NCBI GenBank assembly: GCA_947500135.1
Contig: CANMQX010000006.1
Location: forward strand, 124,001 to 188,000
Source: an uncultured Paracoccaceae bacterium
GTDB taxonomy: Bacteria; Pseudomonadota; Alphaproteobacteria; Rhodobacterales; Rhodobacteraceae
Reading direction: 5' to 3'
DNA length: 64,000 nt
The translations under genes were made by a program, and so were the position numbers. This document shows positions 6,535 to 17,191 of this stretch, piece by piece. Positions within the stretch are counted from its first letter, which is position 1, and the number at the start of each line of letters is the position of its first letter. The notes under the pieces are model-generated. The model had not been told where the DNA came from, made no database searches, and saw only the letters and a program-made list of their open reading frames with translations.

Positions 6535-9463
6535 GGAGCCGTTCCCCCTCTGGATCAATGAAATGGGCGCTGGTGATTTCAACATCGACATGCACCTTGG
6601 TCAGCGGGCTGACCAATTGCATCCGCTCACCCAGACGCTCGGATCCGTTTTTCAGGAAACCCAGTGCAATCGCATGGCCCAGATTTGGTGAATAGCAGGC
6701 CGACGTGACATAGCCCTGATCATGGGCTGCATCAATTGGACCGTCGGCATTCATCAGATGCGCACCTGCGGGCACGGGATCGCCCGGATCAACCGGTTTG
6801 ATACCCACCTGCCGCAAATCGCCATCAGCATTCAGCCCTTCGCGTTGTGACAATGTCTTGCCGATACTGTCTTTCAACTTGCTGATCATCCGACCCATGC
6901 CAAGATTTTGGGCCGTGGTCGTGCCGTTCAGTTCATTGCCAGCCGCATGCCCCTTTTCGATCCGCATGACGCCCAGCGCCTCAGTCCCGTAAGGTGTCAC
7001 GTCAAACTCTGCACCAACCTCGATGATCTTGCGCATCAGCGCGTCGCCGTAGGCCGTGGGCACAGCAATTTCATAGGCCAGTTCACCGCTGAACGAAATG
7101 CGGAACAGCCGCGCCCGCAGCCCGCCGCAAATCGTGATATTGGTGCAGGCCATGAAGGGGAATGCATCATTGCTGATGTCCTGATCGACAATCTTTTCCA
7201 GCAGCTTGCGGCTATTGGGGCCAGCAACGGCGTATTGCGCCCATGCTTCGGTGGTTGAGATCAGCTGCACATCCATATCCGGGCACAGGCATTGGCGCAC
7301 GAATTCCATATGGCGATAAACGGGCAATGCATTGGCCGTGGTGGTGGTGACCACAAAATGATCCTCGGCCAGTCGCGCGGCGGTGCCATCATCCATCGCG
7401 ATCCCGTCTTCGCGCAGCATCAGCCCATAGCGGGTCTTGCCCACGGCCAGTTTGGCAAAGCCATTGCAGTAGATCTTGTTGAGGAACGCGGCGGCGTCGG
7501 TGCCCTGCACATCGACCTTGCCCAAGGTGGTCACATCACACACGCCCACGGATTTGCGGGTCGCCAAAACCTCGCGATCCACGCTTGCGCGCCATGTGGT
7601 TTCGCCGGGCAGTGGGAACCACTGCGCACGCAGCCAATTGCCGACCTCGACAAAAACAGCGCCCTGTTCTTCAGCCCATTTATGGCTGGGGGTTAGCCGT
7701 TTGGGGTGGAACTCCTGTTCCCGATGCCGCCCGGCAAACACGCCGATGGCGGTGGGGGTGTAAGGCGGGCGGAAGATCGTCGTGCCGACCTCTGGAATGG
7801 TCTTGCCCGCGAGTTCGGCCATGATCGCCAGACCGCCCATATTCGATGTCTTGCCCTGATCGGTGGCCATGCCCAGCGTGGTGTAGCGTTTGAGATGCTC
7901 AACGGATCGGAAACCTTCCTGATGGCTGAGTTTCACATCCTTGACGGTCACATCGTTTTGCTGGTCCAGCCATGCCCGCGAACAGCCTTCGACATACCAG
8001 AACGGGGTAATGTTGACGGGGGCATCTTCGGCCTCGGACAGGGTCGCCATCCGCCCTTTTAGGCCTAACGCTTGCCGCGCGGCCTTCGCCCCGCCCGACA
8101 GCGCGCCAGCGGTCGATAAGTCACCCTGCGCTGCCCCTGCAACAGTCATACCCGCAGGCAGGTCAGCACCGGGAACAAAAGCGGCAAGATCAGCGTTCCA
8201 TGTTGGGCGTCCCCGCTGATGGCAGGTCAGATGCACATTTGGGTTCCACCCGCCGGACAGGCCCAGCGCGCCGCAATCCAGCGTGCGCATGCTGCCATCG
8301 GCCAGCTTTACTTCTGCAAAGGTCAGGCCAAGCCGGCCTTTGGTATCAACGACCTGGCCGTGCAGCACCTCATAATCCATGCTGCTGGGGGCGTTGGGGC
8401 GGACGTCAACGACAGCAGCGATCTTAACCCCGCGCGCATGCAGATCGGCCGCCGTGCGATGCCCGTCATCATTGTTGGTAAAGATCGCAACACGACGGTC
8501 CGCCGCAACCGCAAAGCGGTTGGCATATGTTCGCAGGGCAGAGGCCAGCATGATGCCGGGCCGGTCATTGTTTTCAAAGGCGATGGGGCGTTCAATCGCG
8601 CCCGCTGCCAGCACAGTGTGTTTGGTATAGATGCGCCACAGCACCTGACGCGGCTTACCTGCATCGGGGGTATGCATATGGTCACTGACCCGTTCAACCG
8701 CGCCATAGATGCCATGATCAAACGCCCCGATCACCGTTGTGCGCTTCATCAGGCGGACATTGGGCAAGCTGGCCAGTTCAGCAACAGCGGTCGCTGCCCA
8801 ATCTGCGCCAGACGCATCGCCAATGGCAAAGGTTTCGCTGTTCAGCCGTCCGCCCATGCGGAAATCTTCATCCGCAAGGATGACATCGGCACCGGCACGA
8901 CCCGCCGTCAGTGCAGCAGACAAGCCAGCTGGCCCCGCCCCAATGATCAGCAGATCACAATGCAGGAACCCTTTGTCGTACACGTCTGGGTCATCCTTTA
9001 GCGATAGCGACCCAAGACCAGCCGCCTTGCGGATGATCGGTTCATAAAGCTTTTCCCAAAACGCCGCAGGCCACATGAACGTTTTGTAGTAAAACCCCGC
9101 CGTCAGGAAGTTTGCAAACCGGTCATTGATCGACAGAAGGTCGAATTTCAGCGATCCCAGCCGGTTCTGACTTTTGGCAAACAACCCATCAAACAATTCC
9201 GCCGTGGTCGCCCGCGTGTTCGGTTCTTGCCGCGCACCGCTGCGCAGCTCCACCAACGCGTTTGGTTCCTCCGACCCCGCCGACAAAGGCCCGCGCGGGC
9301 GGTGATATTTGAACGACCGGCCCATCAGGCGCACACCATTGGCTAAAAGAGCAGAGGCCAGCGTATCACCGGGATGCCCGGCATAGGATTTGCCATCAAA
9401 GCTGAATTTCAACGTCTTGGTGAAATCGACTTGCGCCCGGCCAATGCGGTTTGATTGGGTCAT
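6527..9463 (-). CDS. soxA: Sarcosine oxidase alpha subunit
   Basis: The 978-aa subunit has three recognisable parts: an N-terminal 2Fe-2S-ferredoxin-like fold (GHPGDTLASALLANG, about residues 29-43) without the iron cysteines, as usual for SoxA; an NAD-binding Rossmann domain (LLIIGAGPAGLSAAL, near residue 170); and a C-terminal aminomethyltransferase/folate domain (about 590-975). The complex oxidises sarcosine to glycine and H2O2 and passes the methyl carbon to tetrahydrofolate as 5,10-methylene-THF. Length is normal. The start overlaps the soxD stop as ATGA, indicating coupled translation. Confidence 0.95.
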   Translation of the reverse strand: MTQSNRIGRAQVDFTKTLKFSFDGKSYAGHPGDTLASALLANGVRLMGRSFKYHRPRGPLSAGSEEPNALVELRSGARQEPNTRATTAELFDGLFAKSQNRLGSLKFDLLSINDRFANFLTAGFYYKTFMWPAAFWEKLYEPIIRKAAGLGSLSLKDDPDVYDKGFLHCDLLIIGAGPAGLSAALTAGRAGADVILADEDFRMGGRLNSETFAIGDASGADWAATAVAELASLPNVRLMKRTTVIGAFDHGIYGAVERVSDHMHTPDAGKPRQVLWRIYTKHTVLAAGAIERPIAFENNDRPGIMLASALRTYANRFAVAADRRVAIFTNNDDGHRTAADLHARGVKIAAVVDVRPNAPSSMDYEVLHGQVVDTKGRLGLTFAEVKLADGSMRTLDCGALGLSGGWNPNVHLTCHQRGRPTWNADLAAFVPGADLPAGMTVAGAAQGDLSTAGALSGGAKAARQALGLKGRMATLSEAEDAPVNITPFWYVEGCSRAWLDQQNDVTVKDVKLSHQEGFRSVEHLKRYTTLGMATDQGKTSNMGGLAIMAELAGKTIPEVGTTIFRPPYTPTAIGVFAGRHREQEFHPKRLTPSHKWAEEQGAVFVEVGNWLRAQWFPLPGETTWRASVDREVLATRKSVGVCDVTTLGKVDVQGTDAAAFLNKIYCNGFAKLAVGKTRYGLMLREDGIAMDDGTAARLAEDHFVVTTTTANALPVYRHMEFVRQCLCPDMDVQLISTTEAWAQYAVAGPNSRKLLEKIVDQDISNDAFPFMACTNITICGGLRARLFRISFSGELAYEIAVPTAYGDALMRKIIEVGAEFDVTPYGTEALGVMRIEKGHAAGNELNGTTTAQNLGMGRMISKLKDSIGKTLSQREGLNADGDLRQVGIKPVDPGDPVPAGAHLMNADGPIDAAHDQGYVTSACYSPNLGHAIALGFLKNGSERLGERMQLVSPLTKVHVDVEITSAHFIDPEGERLRA

Positions 9464-9747
9464 TTGCTGCGCCCCCGGCTGCGGGCCACGTCACGGGCCA
9501 GTTGCACCTTGGAAATCTCATGCGTCAGGGTGTTACGAGTGATAACCAACCATGACCGGTCACCGGCCTCGTGAAACCACAGCTCATCATGCCAGCCCGC
9601 CGGATTGTCACGCAGATAGCCATATTCATAGAAATCCTGCGCCGCCGTTCCGGCATCCGGGTCAGGCCGGTCGATCAATCGGGCATCACCCATATAGGTG
9701 AATTCAGCACTGTCACGCGGGCCAAGAAGGGGGTGGTCAATAATCAT
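9460..9747 (-). CDS. soxD: Sarcosine oxidase delta subunit lacking zinc cysteines
   Basis: The 95-aa protein matches SoxD in size, position and the conserved segments GPRDSAEFTYMGDA and AGWHDELWFHEAGDRSWL. Many characterised SoxD proteins begin with a CPxCG zinc-binding pair; here the equivalent is DHPLLGPRD, and the whole protein has no cysteine. The zinc site is therefore absent or differently built. The start overlaps the soxB stop by 1 nt (TGATG), and the stop overlaps the soxA start. Confidence 0.92.
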   Translation of the reverse strand: MIIDHPLLGPRDSAEFTYMGDARLIDRPDPDAGTAAQDFYEYGYLRDNPAGWHDELWFHEAGDRSWLVITRNTLTHEISKVQLARDVARSRGRSK

Positions 9748-10997
9748 CAGTGTAAATTGGGCTGATTGCCCATCCCTTTTTCATCAATCATCAGGCCCTT
9801 CTCAAAGCGGTCAAACCGATACGCTGTCGCGGTTGGATGGGGGGCATCCGTGGCCAGCAAATGGGCAAAACAGAACCCCGATGCAGGCGTCGCCTTGAAC
9901 CCGCCATAGCACCAGCCACCATTGAAATAGAGCCCGTCAATATGGGTCCGGTCGATGATCGGTGACCCATCCATCGACATATCCATGATCCCGCCCCACA
10001 TCCGCAGCAGCCGCGCGCGGCCGAAGGCGGGAAAGATCGCCATGCCACCTTCGCAGACATCTTCGACCACCGGCAAATTGCCGCGTTGGGCGTAGGAATT
10101 GTAACCGTCTAGGTCGCCACCAAAGACCAACCCACCCTTATCGGATTGGCTGCAATAGAAATGGCCTGCGCCAAAGGTAACCACACCGGGCAACACCGGC
10201 TTCAGCCCCTCAGACACAAAAGCCTGCAACACATGGCTTTCCATCGGCAGGCGCATATCGGCCTTGGACATCAGGCGGCTGGACGACCCGGCAACCGCAC
10301 AACCCACCTTGCCCGCGCCGATAAACCCTTTGGAGGTTTCAACCCCCAGACATTTGCCGTTTTCAATGCGAAATCCCGTTACCTCGCAATTCTGAATGAT
10401 ATCGACACCATGACCGTCCGCGCCGCGCGCATAACCCCAGGCCACCGCATCATGCCGGACGGTCCCGCCGCGATGTTGGGCCAGCCCACCCTTGATCGGG
10501 AAACGCGCATCATCGGTGTTCAGAAACGGATAGCGAGCCTTGATCTGTTCGGTGGTCAGCATTTCAGCATCGGCACCGTTCAGGATCATCGCATTGCCCC
10601 GGCGAATAAACGCATCACGCTGCGCGTCCGAATGGATCAGGTTTAGGATGCCACGCTGCGAAATCATCGCATTATAGTTGAAGTCCTGCTCCAGCCCTTC
10701 CCACAGCTTCAGCGAAAACTCGTAAAACGGCTCATTGCCATCCAGCAGATAGTTGGAGCGGATGATCGTCGTGTTCCGGCCCACATTGCCGCCGCCGATC
10801 CAGCCCTTTTCCAGCACGGCGATTCGTTTCTGCTGATACTGCTTGGCTAGATAATAGGCCGTTGCCAAACCGTGCCCGCCGCCGCCGATGATCACGATAT
10901 CGTAATGGGCCTGCGGCGCAGGATCGCGCCAGGCCGGGGTCCAGCCCTTATGGCCGGTCAGTGCCTCTTTGATAACTTTGAAACCCGAATAGCGCAT
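9747..10997 (-). CDS. soxB: Sarcosine oxidase beta subunit
   Basis: The 416-aa flavoprotein subunit carries the FAD-binding DIVIIGGGGHGLATAYYLA near residue 30 and the segment GGTVRHDAVAWGY, which probably includes the histidine family members use to bind FMN covalently. It catalyses amine oxidation of sarcosine. I chose the ATG at 10997 (MRYSGFKVIKEAL), which matches family N-termini and has AGAGGA about 8 nt upstream; upstream extension to 11159 gives residues unlike SoxB. It is the first gene of soxBDAG, divergent from the betaine-type transporter. Confidence 0.95.
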   Translation of the reverse strand: MRYSGFKVIKEALTGHKGWTPAWRDPAPQAHYDIVIIGGGGHGLATAYYLAKQYQQKRIAVLEKGWIGGGNVGRNTTIIRSNYLLDGNEPFYEFSLKLWEGLEQDFNYNAMISQRGILNLIHSDAQRDAFIRRGNAMILNGADAEMLTTEQIKARYPFLNTDDARFPIKGGLAQHRGGTVRHDAVAWGYARGADGHGVDIIQNCEVTGFRIENGKCLGVETSKGFIGAGKVGCAVAGSSSRLMSKADMRLPMESHVLQAFVSEGLKPVLPGVVTFGAGHFYCSQSDKGGLVFGGDLDGYNSYAQRGNLPVVEDVCEGGMAIFPAFGRARLLRMWGGIMDMSMDGSPIIDRTHIDGLYFNGGWCYGGFKATPASGFCFAHLLATDAPHPTATAYRFDRFEKGLMIDEKGMGNQPNLH

Positions 10998-12211
<1,214 letters not shown>

Positions 12212-12236
12212 GCCCGTCTTTTCTGTGTTACCTTTT

Positions 12237-12262
12237 CCCCGTCCAACCCGTGTTGGGCGGGG
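12237..12262 (+). terminator. Stem-loop between binding-protein and ATPase genes
   Basis: CCCCGTCCAAC pairs with GTTGGGCGGGG (one G-U pair, 4-nt loop) 25 nt after the binding-protein stop. No U-run follows, so it more likely stabilises the upstream message or causes partial termination, giving excess binding protein over ATPase and permease, as is common in importer operons. Confidence 0.55.
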
Positions 12263-12283
12263 GTATTTATCGTAAGGATTCCC

Positions 12284-13306
12284 ATGTCAGTCGAAGCACC
12301 CGTCATTTCCTGCCAGAACGTCTGGAAGATTTTTGGGAATGACCCCGCCAAGTTCCTAAGTAACATGACGCCGGACATGAGTTTCGATGACATCCGCGCC
12401 GCCGGCTATATCGCTGGAGTCAAAGACGTCTCAATCGATGTGCATAAGGGTGAAATGCTGGTGATCATGGGGCTATCGGGTTCCGGGAAATCCACGCTGG
12501 TCCGCTGCTTTTCGCGACTGCATGACATTACCGGCGGCACCATCACCGTCGAAGGGCAGGACATCATGTCTCTGCCGGAAAAGGAACTGATCGACCTGCG
12601 CCGGTCCAAGATGGGGATGGTGTTTCAGTCGTTCGGGCTGTTGCCGCATAGGACCGTTTTGGAAAACGTCGCCTTCCCGCTGGAAATGCGTGGACAGGAT
12701 AAACACACGCGCCGCGCCCGCGCGCTTGAAGTGGTCAAGCTTGTTGGGCTTGAAGGTCGCGAAGATTACTTCCCCCGCGAATTGTCCGGGGGCCAGCAAC
12801 AGCGCGTCGGCATCGCCCGCAGTCTGGCGATTGAGCCGGACATCTGGTTTCTGGACGAACCGTTCAGCGCGCTTGACCCGCTGATCCGCAAGGAAATGCA
12901 GGATGAATTCCTGCGTCTTCAGCAAATGCTGAACAAGACAATCGTGTTCATCACCCATGATTTTGACGAGGCGCTGCGCCTGGCTGACCGCATCGCCATC
13001 ATGAAGGATGGCGCCGTTGAACAATGTGACACACCCGACCAGATCGTACTGCACCCGGCCACGGAATATGTACGCAAATTCACCGAAGATATCGACAAGG
13101 CGCGCGTGGTGCATGCCGGTGTGCTGGCCGATGCAGATGCCACTGGCGAAGGTGACCCCGTGGATGCCGGCGCAACTGTGCACGCCATGGCCCGGATGCT
13201 GGTCAATGACAGCCGCAGCATGATCCCCGTAAAACGCGACACGGCGCTGATCGGGGCGATGCCGCGCAAGGCAGCACTCGATATCTTGCTTGGGGCCGAT
13301 ACATGA
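12284..13306 (+). CDS. Quaternary amine ABC transporter ATP-binding protein (ProV/OpuAA type)
   Basis: The 340-aa ATPase has Walker A GLSGSGKST (about residues 63-71), signature LSGGQQQR, Walker B WFLDEPFSALDP and H-loop FITHDFDEA. The N-terminal extension before Walker A is typical of the betaine/proline subfamily. The C-terminal 80 residues resemble a reduced CBS-like regulatory region. AAGGA precedes the ATG. The stop overlaps the permease start as ATGA. Confidence 0.92.
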   Translation: MSVEAPVISCQNVWKIFGNDPAKFLSNMTPDMSFDDIRAAGYIAGVKDVSIDVHKGEMLVIMGLSGSGKSTLVRCFSRLHDITGGTITVEGQDIMSLPEKELIDLRRSKMGMVFQSFGLLPHRTVLENVAFPLEMRGQDKHTRRARALEVVKLVGLEGREDYFPRELSGGQQQRVGIARSLAIEPDIWFLDEPFSALDPLIRKEMQDEFLRLQQMLNKTIVFITHDFDEALRLADRIAIMKDGAVEQCDTPDQIVLHPATEYVRKFTEDIDKARVVHAGVLADADATGEGDPVDAGATVHAMARMLVNDSRSMIPVKRDTALIGAMPRKAALDILLGADT

Positions 13307-15279
13307 CGACCGAAACGACGTCATTGCCAGCCCCGCGTACCGCGTGGAGCAACGGCCAGATCGCGATTGGCTTTGTGGGCACAGCGATCATCATGACGAT
13401 CCTGCAATATCTGGGGCTGCTGCCCGGTTGGCTACACCGGCTGCCCGAAACGATTATCCCAAACTTTGCGGGCTGGCTGGATACGATCTTTAACTTCGTC
13501 AAGGATGATTTGGGCCTCTTGGCCCTGACCCGGTTCCTGACGGAGGGCCTGCAATGGCTATTGGACGCATCGGGCAACATCTTTTTTGGCAAACGACGCT
13601 GGCCCTTCATCGGGCCAATTCCATGGACGGCACTTGCCGCAGTTGCCGCAATCGTCGGGTACTACCTTGGCGGTTGGCGGCTTGCGGTTCTGGGCGGTGG
13701 CACGATGGTGTGGACCGCCCTGATCGGGCAGTGGAAAATCGCAATGGAAACGATGTCGGTCCTCGCCATCGCGGCCCCCTTGGCCTTTGTGATCGGGCTG
13801 ACGATGGGAATTGCAGCTTGGAAATTTGCATGGGTCGACAAAGCCATCAAACCGATCCTGTCGGTCCTGCAAACCCTGCCGTTTTTCACCTATCTGTTGC
13901 CTGCGGTGATCTTTTTCAAAGTGGGACCAACCGCCGGGGCAGTGGCCACAACAATCTACGCCATCCCGCCCATGATCCTGATGACAACGCTGGGCCTTCA
14001 AAAAGTGTCACCCGAAGTCGTCGAAGCGGGCAAGATGAGCGGCTGCACGAAATTCCAGATGCTGCGCCACGTTTACCTGCCATCGGCGCGGACAGAGATC
14101 CTTGTCGGCGTCAATCAGGTGATCATGCTGTCACTTGCCATGGTGGTTCTGACAGCCTTCATCGGGATGCCAGGCCTTGGGGCAAAACTGCTGGCGATGA
14201 TGGGCAGCTTCAAACTGGGCCGGTCGTTCGAAATCGGGGTCACCATCGTGCTGCTTGCGGTGATGCTGGACCGGATGTCAAAGGCATGGGTCGTCAAACA
14301 GCCGGAACATTTCGAAAAAGGCACTGTCTTCTGGCAAAGGCACAAGATGCTACTGATCGGGGTCGCGGCCTTTATCGGGTTCACCTTAATCTCCCTTGTC
14401 GTGCCCTATTTCGCAGAAGTCGGACGCGGTCAGGATTTCAGCCAGGGCAAAGAACTGGACAACCTGATCAAGGGCTTCCTGAACATCGAATGGGTCAAGG
14501 CCACAACCGGGTTCCTGCGCGCATTCCTGAATGTGCAGGTGCTGATCCCATTCCGAAACTTCCTGCTGTCGATCCCGACACCGGCCTTTGTGCTGCTGGT
14601 TGCAGCCTTTGCACTGGCGCTGGCAGGGCGAAAACAAGCGATCTATGCGCTGATCTTCTTCTCGCTTGTCGCCTTGTCAGGCTGGTGGGACCGGGCGGTG
14701 ATCACGCTTTACTCCGTCATCTCTGCGGTGACCTTGGCCGCCTTGATCGGCCTGCCCATCGGGATCATCGCGGCGCGGTCTAAAAAATGGGCGAACCGGG
14801 TCTTGCTGATCTGTGACACCGCGCAAACCTTCCCCAGTTTCGTCTACCTGATCCCGGCCATTATGCTGTTCGGCATCACCGATATCGCCGTGATCTTCTC
14901 GATCCTGATTTTCGCCATGGTCCCGCTGACCCGCTACACAATCGAAGGGTTGCGGACAGTGCCCGAGGAAATGACCGAAGCCGCCGACATGTCGGGGGCG
15001 ACACGATTGCAAAAGCTTTGGAATGTGCAATTGCCACTGGCGCTGCCAACCATGGCGGTTGGGTTCAATCAGGCGATCATGTTCGCTTTCTTCATGGTCA
15101 TTATCGCCGCCTTCATTGGCACACAGGACCTTGGGCAGGAACTGCAACGCACCTTGGCAGGCACCGATCTGGGCAAGAATTTTGTCCTGGGGATTTGCGT
15201 GGCCTTGATGGCGCTGACCTTTGATCTGACGATCATGAAATGGGCGGCTGACAAGAAACGGGCACTGGGCCTGCCCTAG
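13303..15279 (+). CDS. Fused double-domain ABC permease for a quaternary amine
   Basis: At 658 aa this permease is about twice the usual ProW length and holds two BPD_transp_1 domains. Each has its own EAA-type loop: EVVEAGKMSGCTKFQML followed by GMPGLGAKL in the first half, and EMTEAADMSGATRLQKL followed by GTQDLGQEL in the second. The two transmembrane halves of the importer are therefore encoded on one polypeptide, which fits the operon having only one permease gene. It forms the membrane channel with the preceding ATPase and binding protein. Confidence 0.92.
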   Translation: MTTETTSLPAPRTAWSNGQIAIGFVGTAIIMTILQYLGLLPGWLHRLPETIIPNFAGWLDTIFNFVKDDLGLLALTRFLTEGLQWLLDASGNIFFGKRRWPFIGPIPWTALAAVAAIVGYYLGGWRLAVLGGGTMVWTALIGQWKIAMETMSVLAIAAPLAFVIGLTMGIAAWKFAWVDKAIKPILSVLQTLPFFTYLLPAVIFFKVGPTAGAVATTIYAIPPMILMTTLGLQKVSPEVVEAGKMSGCTKFQMLRHVYLPSARTEILVGVNQVIMLSLAMVVLTAFIGMPGLGAKLLAMMGSFKLGRSFEIGVTIVLLAVMLDRMSKAWVVKQPEHFEKGTVFWQRHKMLLIGVAAFIGFTLISLVVPYFAEVGRGQDFSQGKELDNLIKGFLNIEWVKATTGFLRAFLNVQVLIPFRNFLLSIPTPAFVLLVAAFALALAGRKQAIYALIFFSLVALSGWWDRAVITLYSVISAVTLAALIGLPIGIIAARSKKWANRVLLICDTAQTFPSFVYLIPAIMLFGITDIAVIFSILIFAMVPLTRYTIEGLRTVPEEMTEAADMSGATRLQKLWNVQLPLALPTMAVGFNQAIMFAFFMVIIAAFIGTQDLGQELQRTLAGTDLGKNFVLGICVALMALTFDLTIMKWAADKKRALGLP

Positions 15280-15369
15280 GGTTGAGAGGATAAACGCCCG
15301 CCTTCCAACCTCTGCGTGGCTTTTCGGTTTCTGAACAGTTACCGTCAGCAAAAAAGTCAGGAGCAGAAA

Positions 15370-15843
15370 ATGTACCACCGCCGCTTTGTCGTGATCGCTG
15401 GCCTTGCCGCATTGGCCGCCTGCGGACGCCGGGAAAAGACCCCGCCATCCCGCGCCAGCAATAATATCCCACTCTACCCCAATGAAACGCCGCAACTGCG
15501 CCGGTTGATCAATAAATATGCCGCGATCCATGACATCCCGGTCACCTTGCTGCATCGGGTCATCATCCGTGAAAGCACACATAACCCGGCCGCGCGTAAC
15601 GGCCCCTATTACGGGCTGATGCAAATCCTGCCCGAAACCGCCCGCACCATGGGCTATCGGGGCACGCCAGAGGGGCTTTTGGATGCCGAAACCAACTTGA
15701 AATATGCCGGGCGTTATCTACGCGGGGCATGGCTGATCTCTGACGGGGATGAGGCAACAGCCGTCAGTTGGTACGCACGCGGCTATTATTACGAGGCCAA
15801 GCGACGCGGCATGCTGGTTGAGACAGGGCTGCGCCCCGGCTAG
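15370..15843 (+). CDS. Lytic transglycosylase (SLT domain) lipoprotein
   Basis: The 157-aa protein begins with a lipoprotein signal (LAALAAC, cysteine near residue 18) and contains an SLT catalytic domain: HRVIIRESTHNPAA carries the catalytic glutamate, and YYGLMQILPETARTMGY is the conserved second motif. It should cleave peptidoglycan from the inner face of the outer membrane or the periplasm. The ATG at 15370 has an AGGAG site 6 nt upstream; the longer frame from 15316 would bury the signal sequence. Confidence 0.87.
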   Translation: MYHRRFVVIAGLAALAACGRREKTPPSRASNNIPLYPNETPQLRRLINKYAAIHDIPVTLLHRVIIRESTHNPAARNGPYYGLMQILPETARTMGYRGTPEGLLDAETNLKYAGRYLRGAWLISDGDEATAVSWYARGYYYEAKRRGMLVETGLRPG

Positions 15844-15890
15844 GGTCGGGACCCGGTTCCAGAAACAGCCCCGACAAGCCACGTCACAAC

Positions 15891-15922
15891 AAAAAAGGCC
15901 GACCCTGATACCAGGGTCAGCC
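15891..15922 (-). terminator. Terminator between convergent transglycosylase and DUF2147 genes
   Basis: GACCCTG pairs with CAGGGTC, extended by GGC/GCC, around a 4-nt loop. On the leftward strand the stem is followed by a run of six U (the AAAAAA at 15891-15896), so it mainly ends the leftward DUF2147 transcript and may also stop the rightward one. Confidence 0.75.
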
Positions 15923-15942
15923 CTTTCGTTCGCAGTATCGCG

Positions 15943-16332
15943 TTACTGCACGCGCAACCAAGTGCCACCGCTGCGGCAAATACCAAACACGCAGCCGGAC
16001 ACGGCAAGCCGATCACCGCTGAGTTCCAGGCTTGAAGTGTAGGTTTTATCGCGGTCGGGCGAATAAATCTTGCCCGAATAGGAACCGCCGCCTTCGGCCA
16101 CAGTTTCCGAAATGATATTGCGCCCGGTGAAGTTGGACGAAATCTCATTGCCATTGGTGTCAAAGGATTTGATCAGCGTGCCGCAAAGCGCCGCACCACA
16201 GGGCGCAACCTGAACAAAGCCAAAATTCCCATTGTCATCCTTGGCTGTCTGCCAGATCCCCTCCAGCGGGTCTGCAAAGGCGGCCCCGGCAAAACCGATT
16301 GCGGCAACGGCTGTCATCAAGATTTTCTTCAT
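15943..16332 (-). CDS. Exported DUF2147 protein
   Basis: The 129-aa protein has a clear signal peptide (cut near AFADP at about residue 21) and a single DUF2147 domain: GIWQTAKDDN at the mature N-terminus, two cysteine pairs (CGAALC and CVFGIC) and a C-terminal GGTWLRV. The family is a small beta-rich periplasmic fold of unknown function. The cysteines probably form disulfides. It stands alone, with a terminator 3' of it. Confidence 0.82.
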   Translation of the reverse strand: MKKILMTAVAAIGFAGAAFADPLEGIWQTAKDDNGNFGFVQVAPCGAALCGTLIKSFDTNGNEISSNFTGRNIISETVAEGGGSYSGKIYSPDRDKTYTSSLELSGDRLAVSGCVFGICRSGGTWLRVQ

Positions 16333-16468
16333 GTCTGATATCCTCCCTCAGAATTGCCCACAGCATGCGCGCCATTGCGGCCCCCGATCAAGTCTGACGT
16401 GGGGTCGCCGCGTTGCATTCCGCCCCGCCGCATGCATAAAACGCGCATAGATGACGAAAGGGCGCAAC

Positions 16469-17188
16469 ATGATCCTCTATCCAGCGATTGACCTCAAAGA
16501 TGGCAATGCCGTCCGTCTGGTCCATGGGGACATGGATCAGACGACTGTGTTCAATGATGACCCCGCCGCACAGGCACGCGCCTTTGTGGATGCGGGGTGT
16601 GAATGGCTGCACCTTGTTGATCTGAACGGCGCCTTTGCAGGTGAACCGGTCAACGCCGCCCCGGTTGAGGCGATCCTGAAAGCCTGCCCCGTCCCCGCAC
16701 AATTGGGCGGCGGCATCAGGGACATGGCAACGATTGAACGCTGGCTGGATAAGGGGCTCGCGCGTGTGATCCTTGGGACGGTCGCGGTCGAAAACCCCGA
16801 TCTGGTCCGCGAGGCCGCGAAGGCCTTTCCGGGCAAGGTGGCCGTTGGGCTGGACGCCCGCAATGGCAAAGTCGCCAAGCGCGGCTGGGCCGAAGAAACA
16901 GACGTGATGGTCACCGACCTTGCCAAATCGTTCGAGGATGCGGGCATCGCCGCCATCATCTACACTGACATCCTGCGCGACGGGGCGATGAAAGGGCCGA
17001 ATATCGACGCCACAGCCGCGCTCGCCCGCGCGGTTGATATCCCCGTCATCGCATCTGGCGGCGTGTCTTCCATGGGTGACCTGACCGCGCTGAAAGAGAC
17101 TGGCGTTATCGCGGGCGCGATCTCAGGCCGCGCACTTTATGACGGGGCGATTGATCTGGGCGATGCGTTGGCCCTATTGAAAGGATAA
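16469..17188 (+). CDS. hisA: Phosphoribosylformimino-5-aminoimidazole carboxamide ribotide isomerase
   Basis: The 239-aa TIM-barrel enzyme converts ProFAR to PRFAR, the fourth step of histidine synthesis. [17 protein letters not shown] carries the catalytic aspartate; [13 protein letters not shown] and VIASGGVSS are the C-terminal phosphate-binding motifs. I chose the ATG at 16469 because it matches family N-termini and has AAAGGG upstream; an in-frame ATG at 16451 adds six residues. It is followed after 3 nt by a DUF2867 gene, with hisF and hisE further downstream. Confidence 0.95.
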   Translation: MILYPAIDLKDGNAVRLVHGDMDQTTVFNDDPAAQARAFVDAGCEWLHLVDLNGAFAGEPVNAAPVEAILKACPVPAQLGGGIRDMATIERWLDKGLARVILGTVAVENPDLVREAAKAFPGKVAVGLDARNGKVAKRGWAEETDVMVTDLAKSFEDAGIAAIIYTDILRDGAMKGPNIDATAALARAVDIPVIASGGVSSMGDLTALKETGVIAGAISGRALYDGAIDLGDALALLKG

Positions 17189-17191
17189 GCC

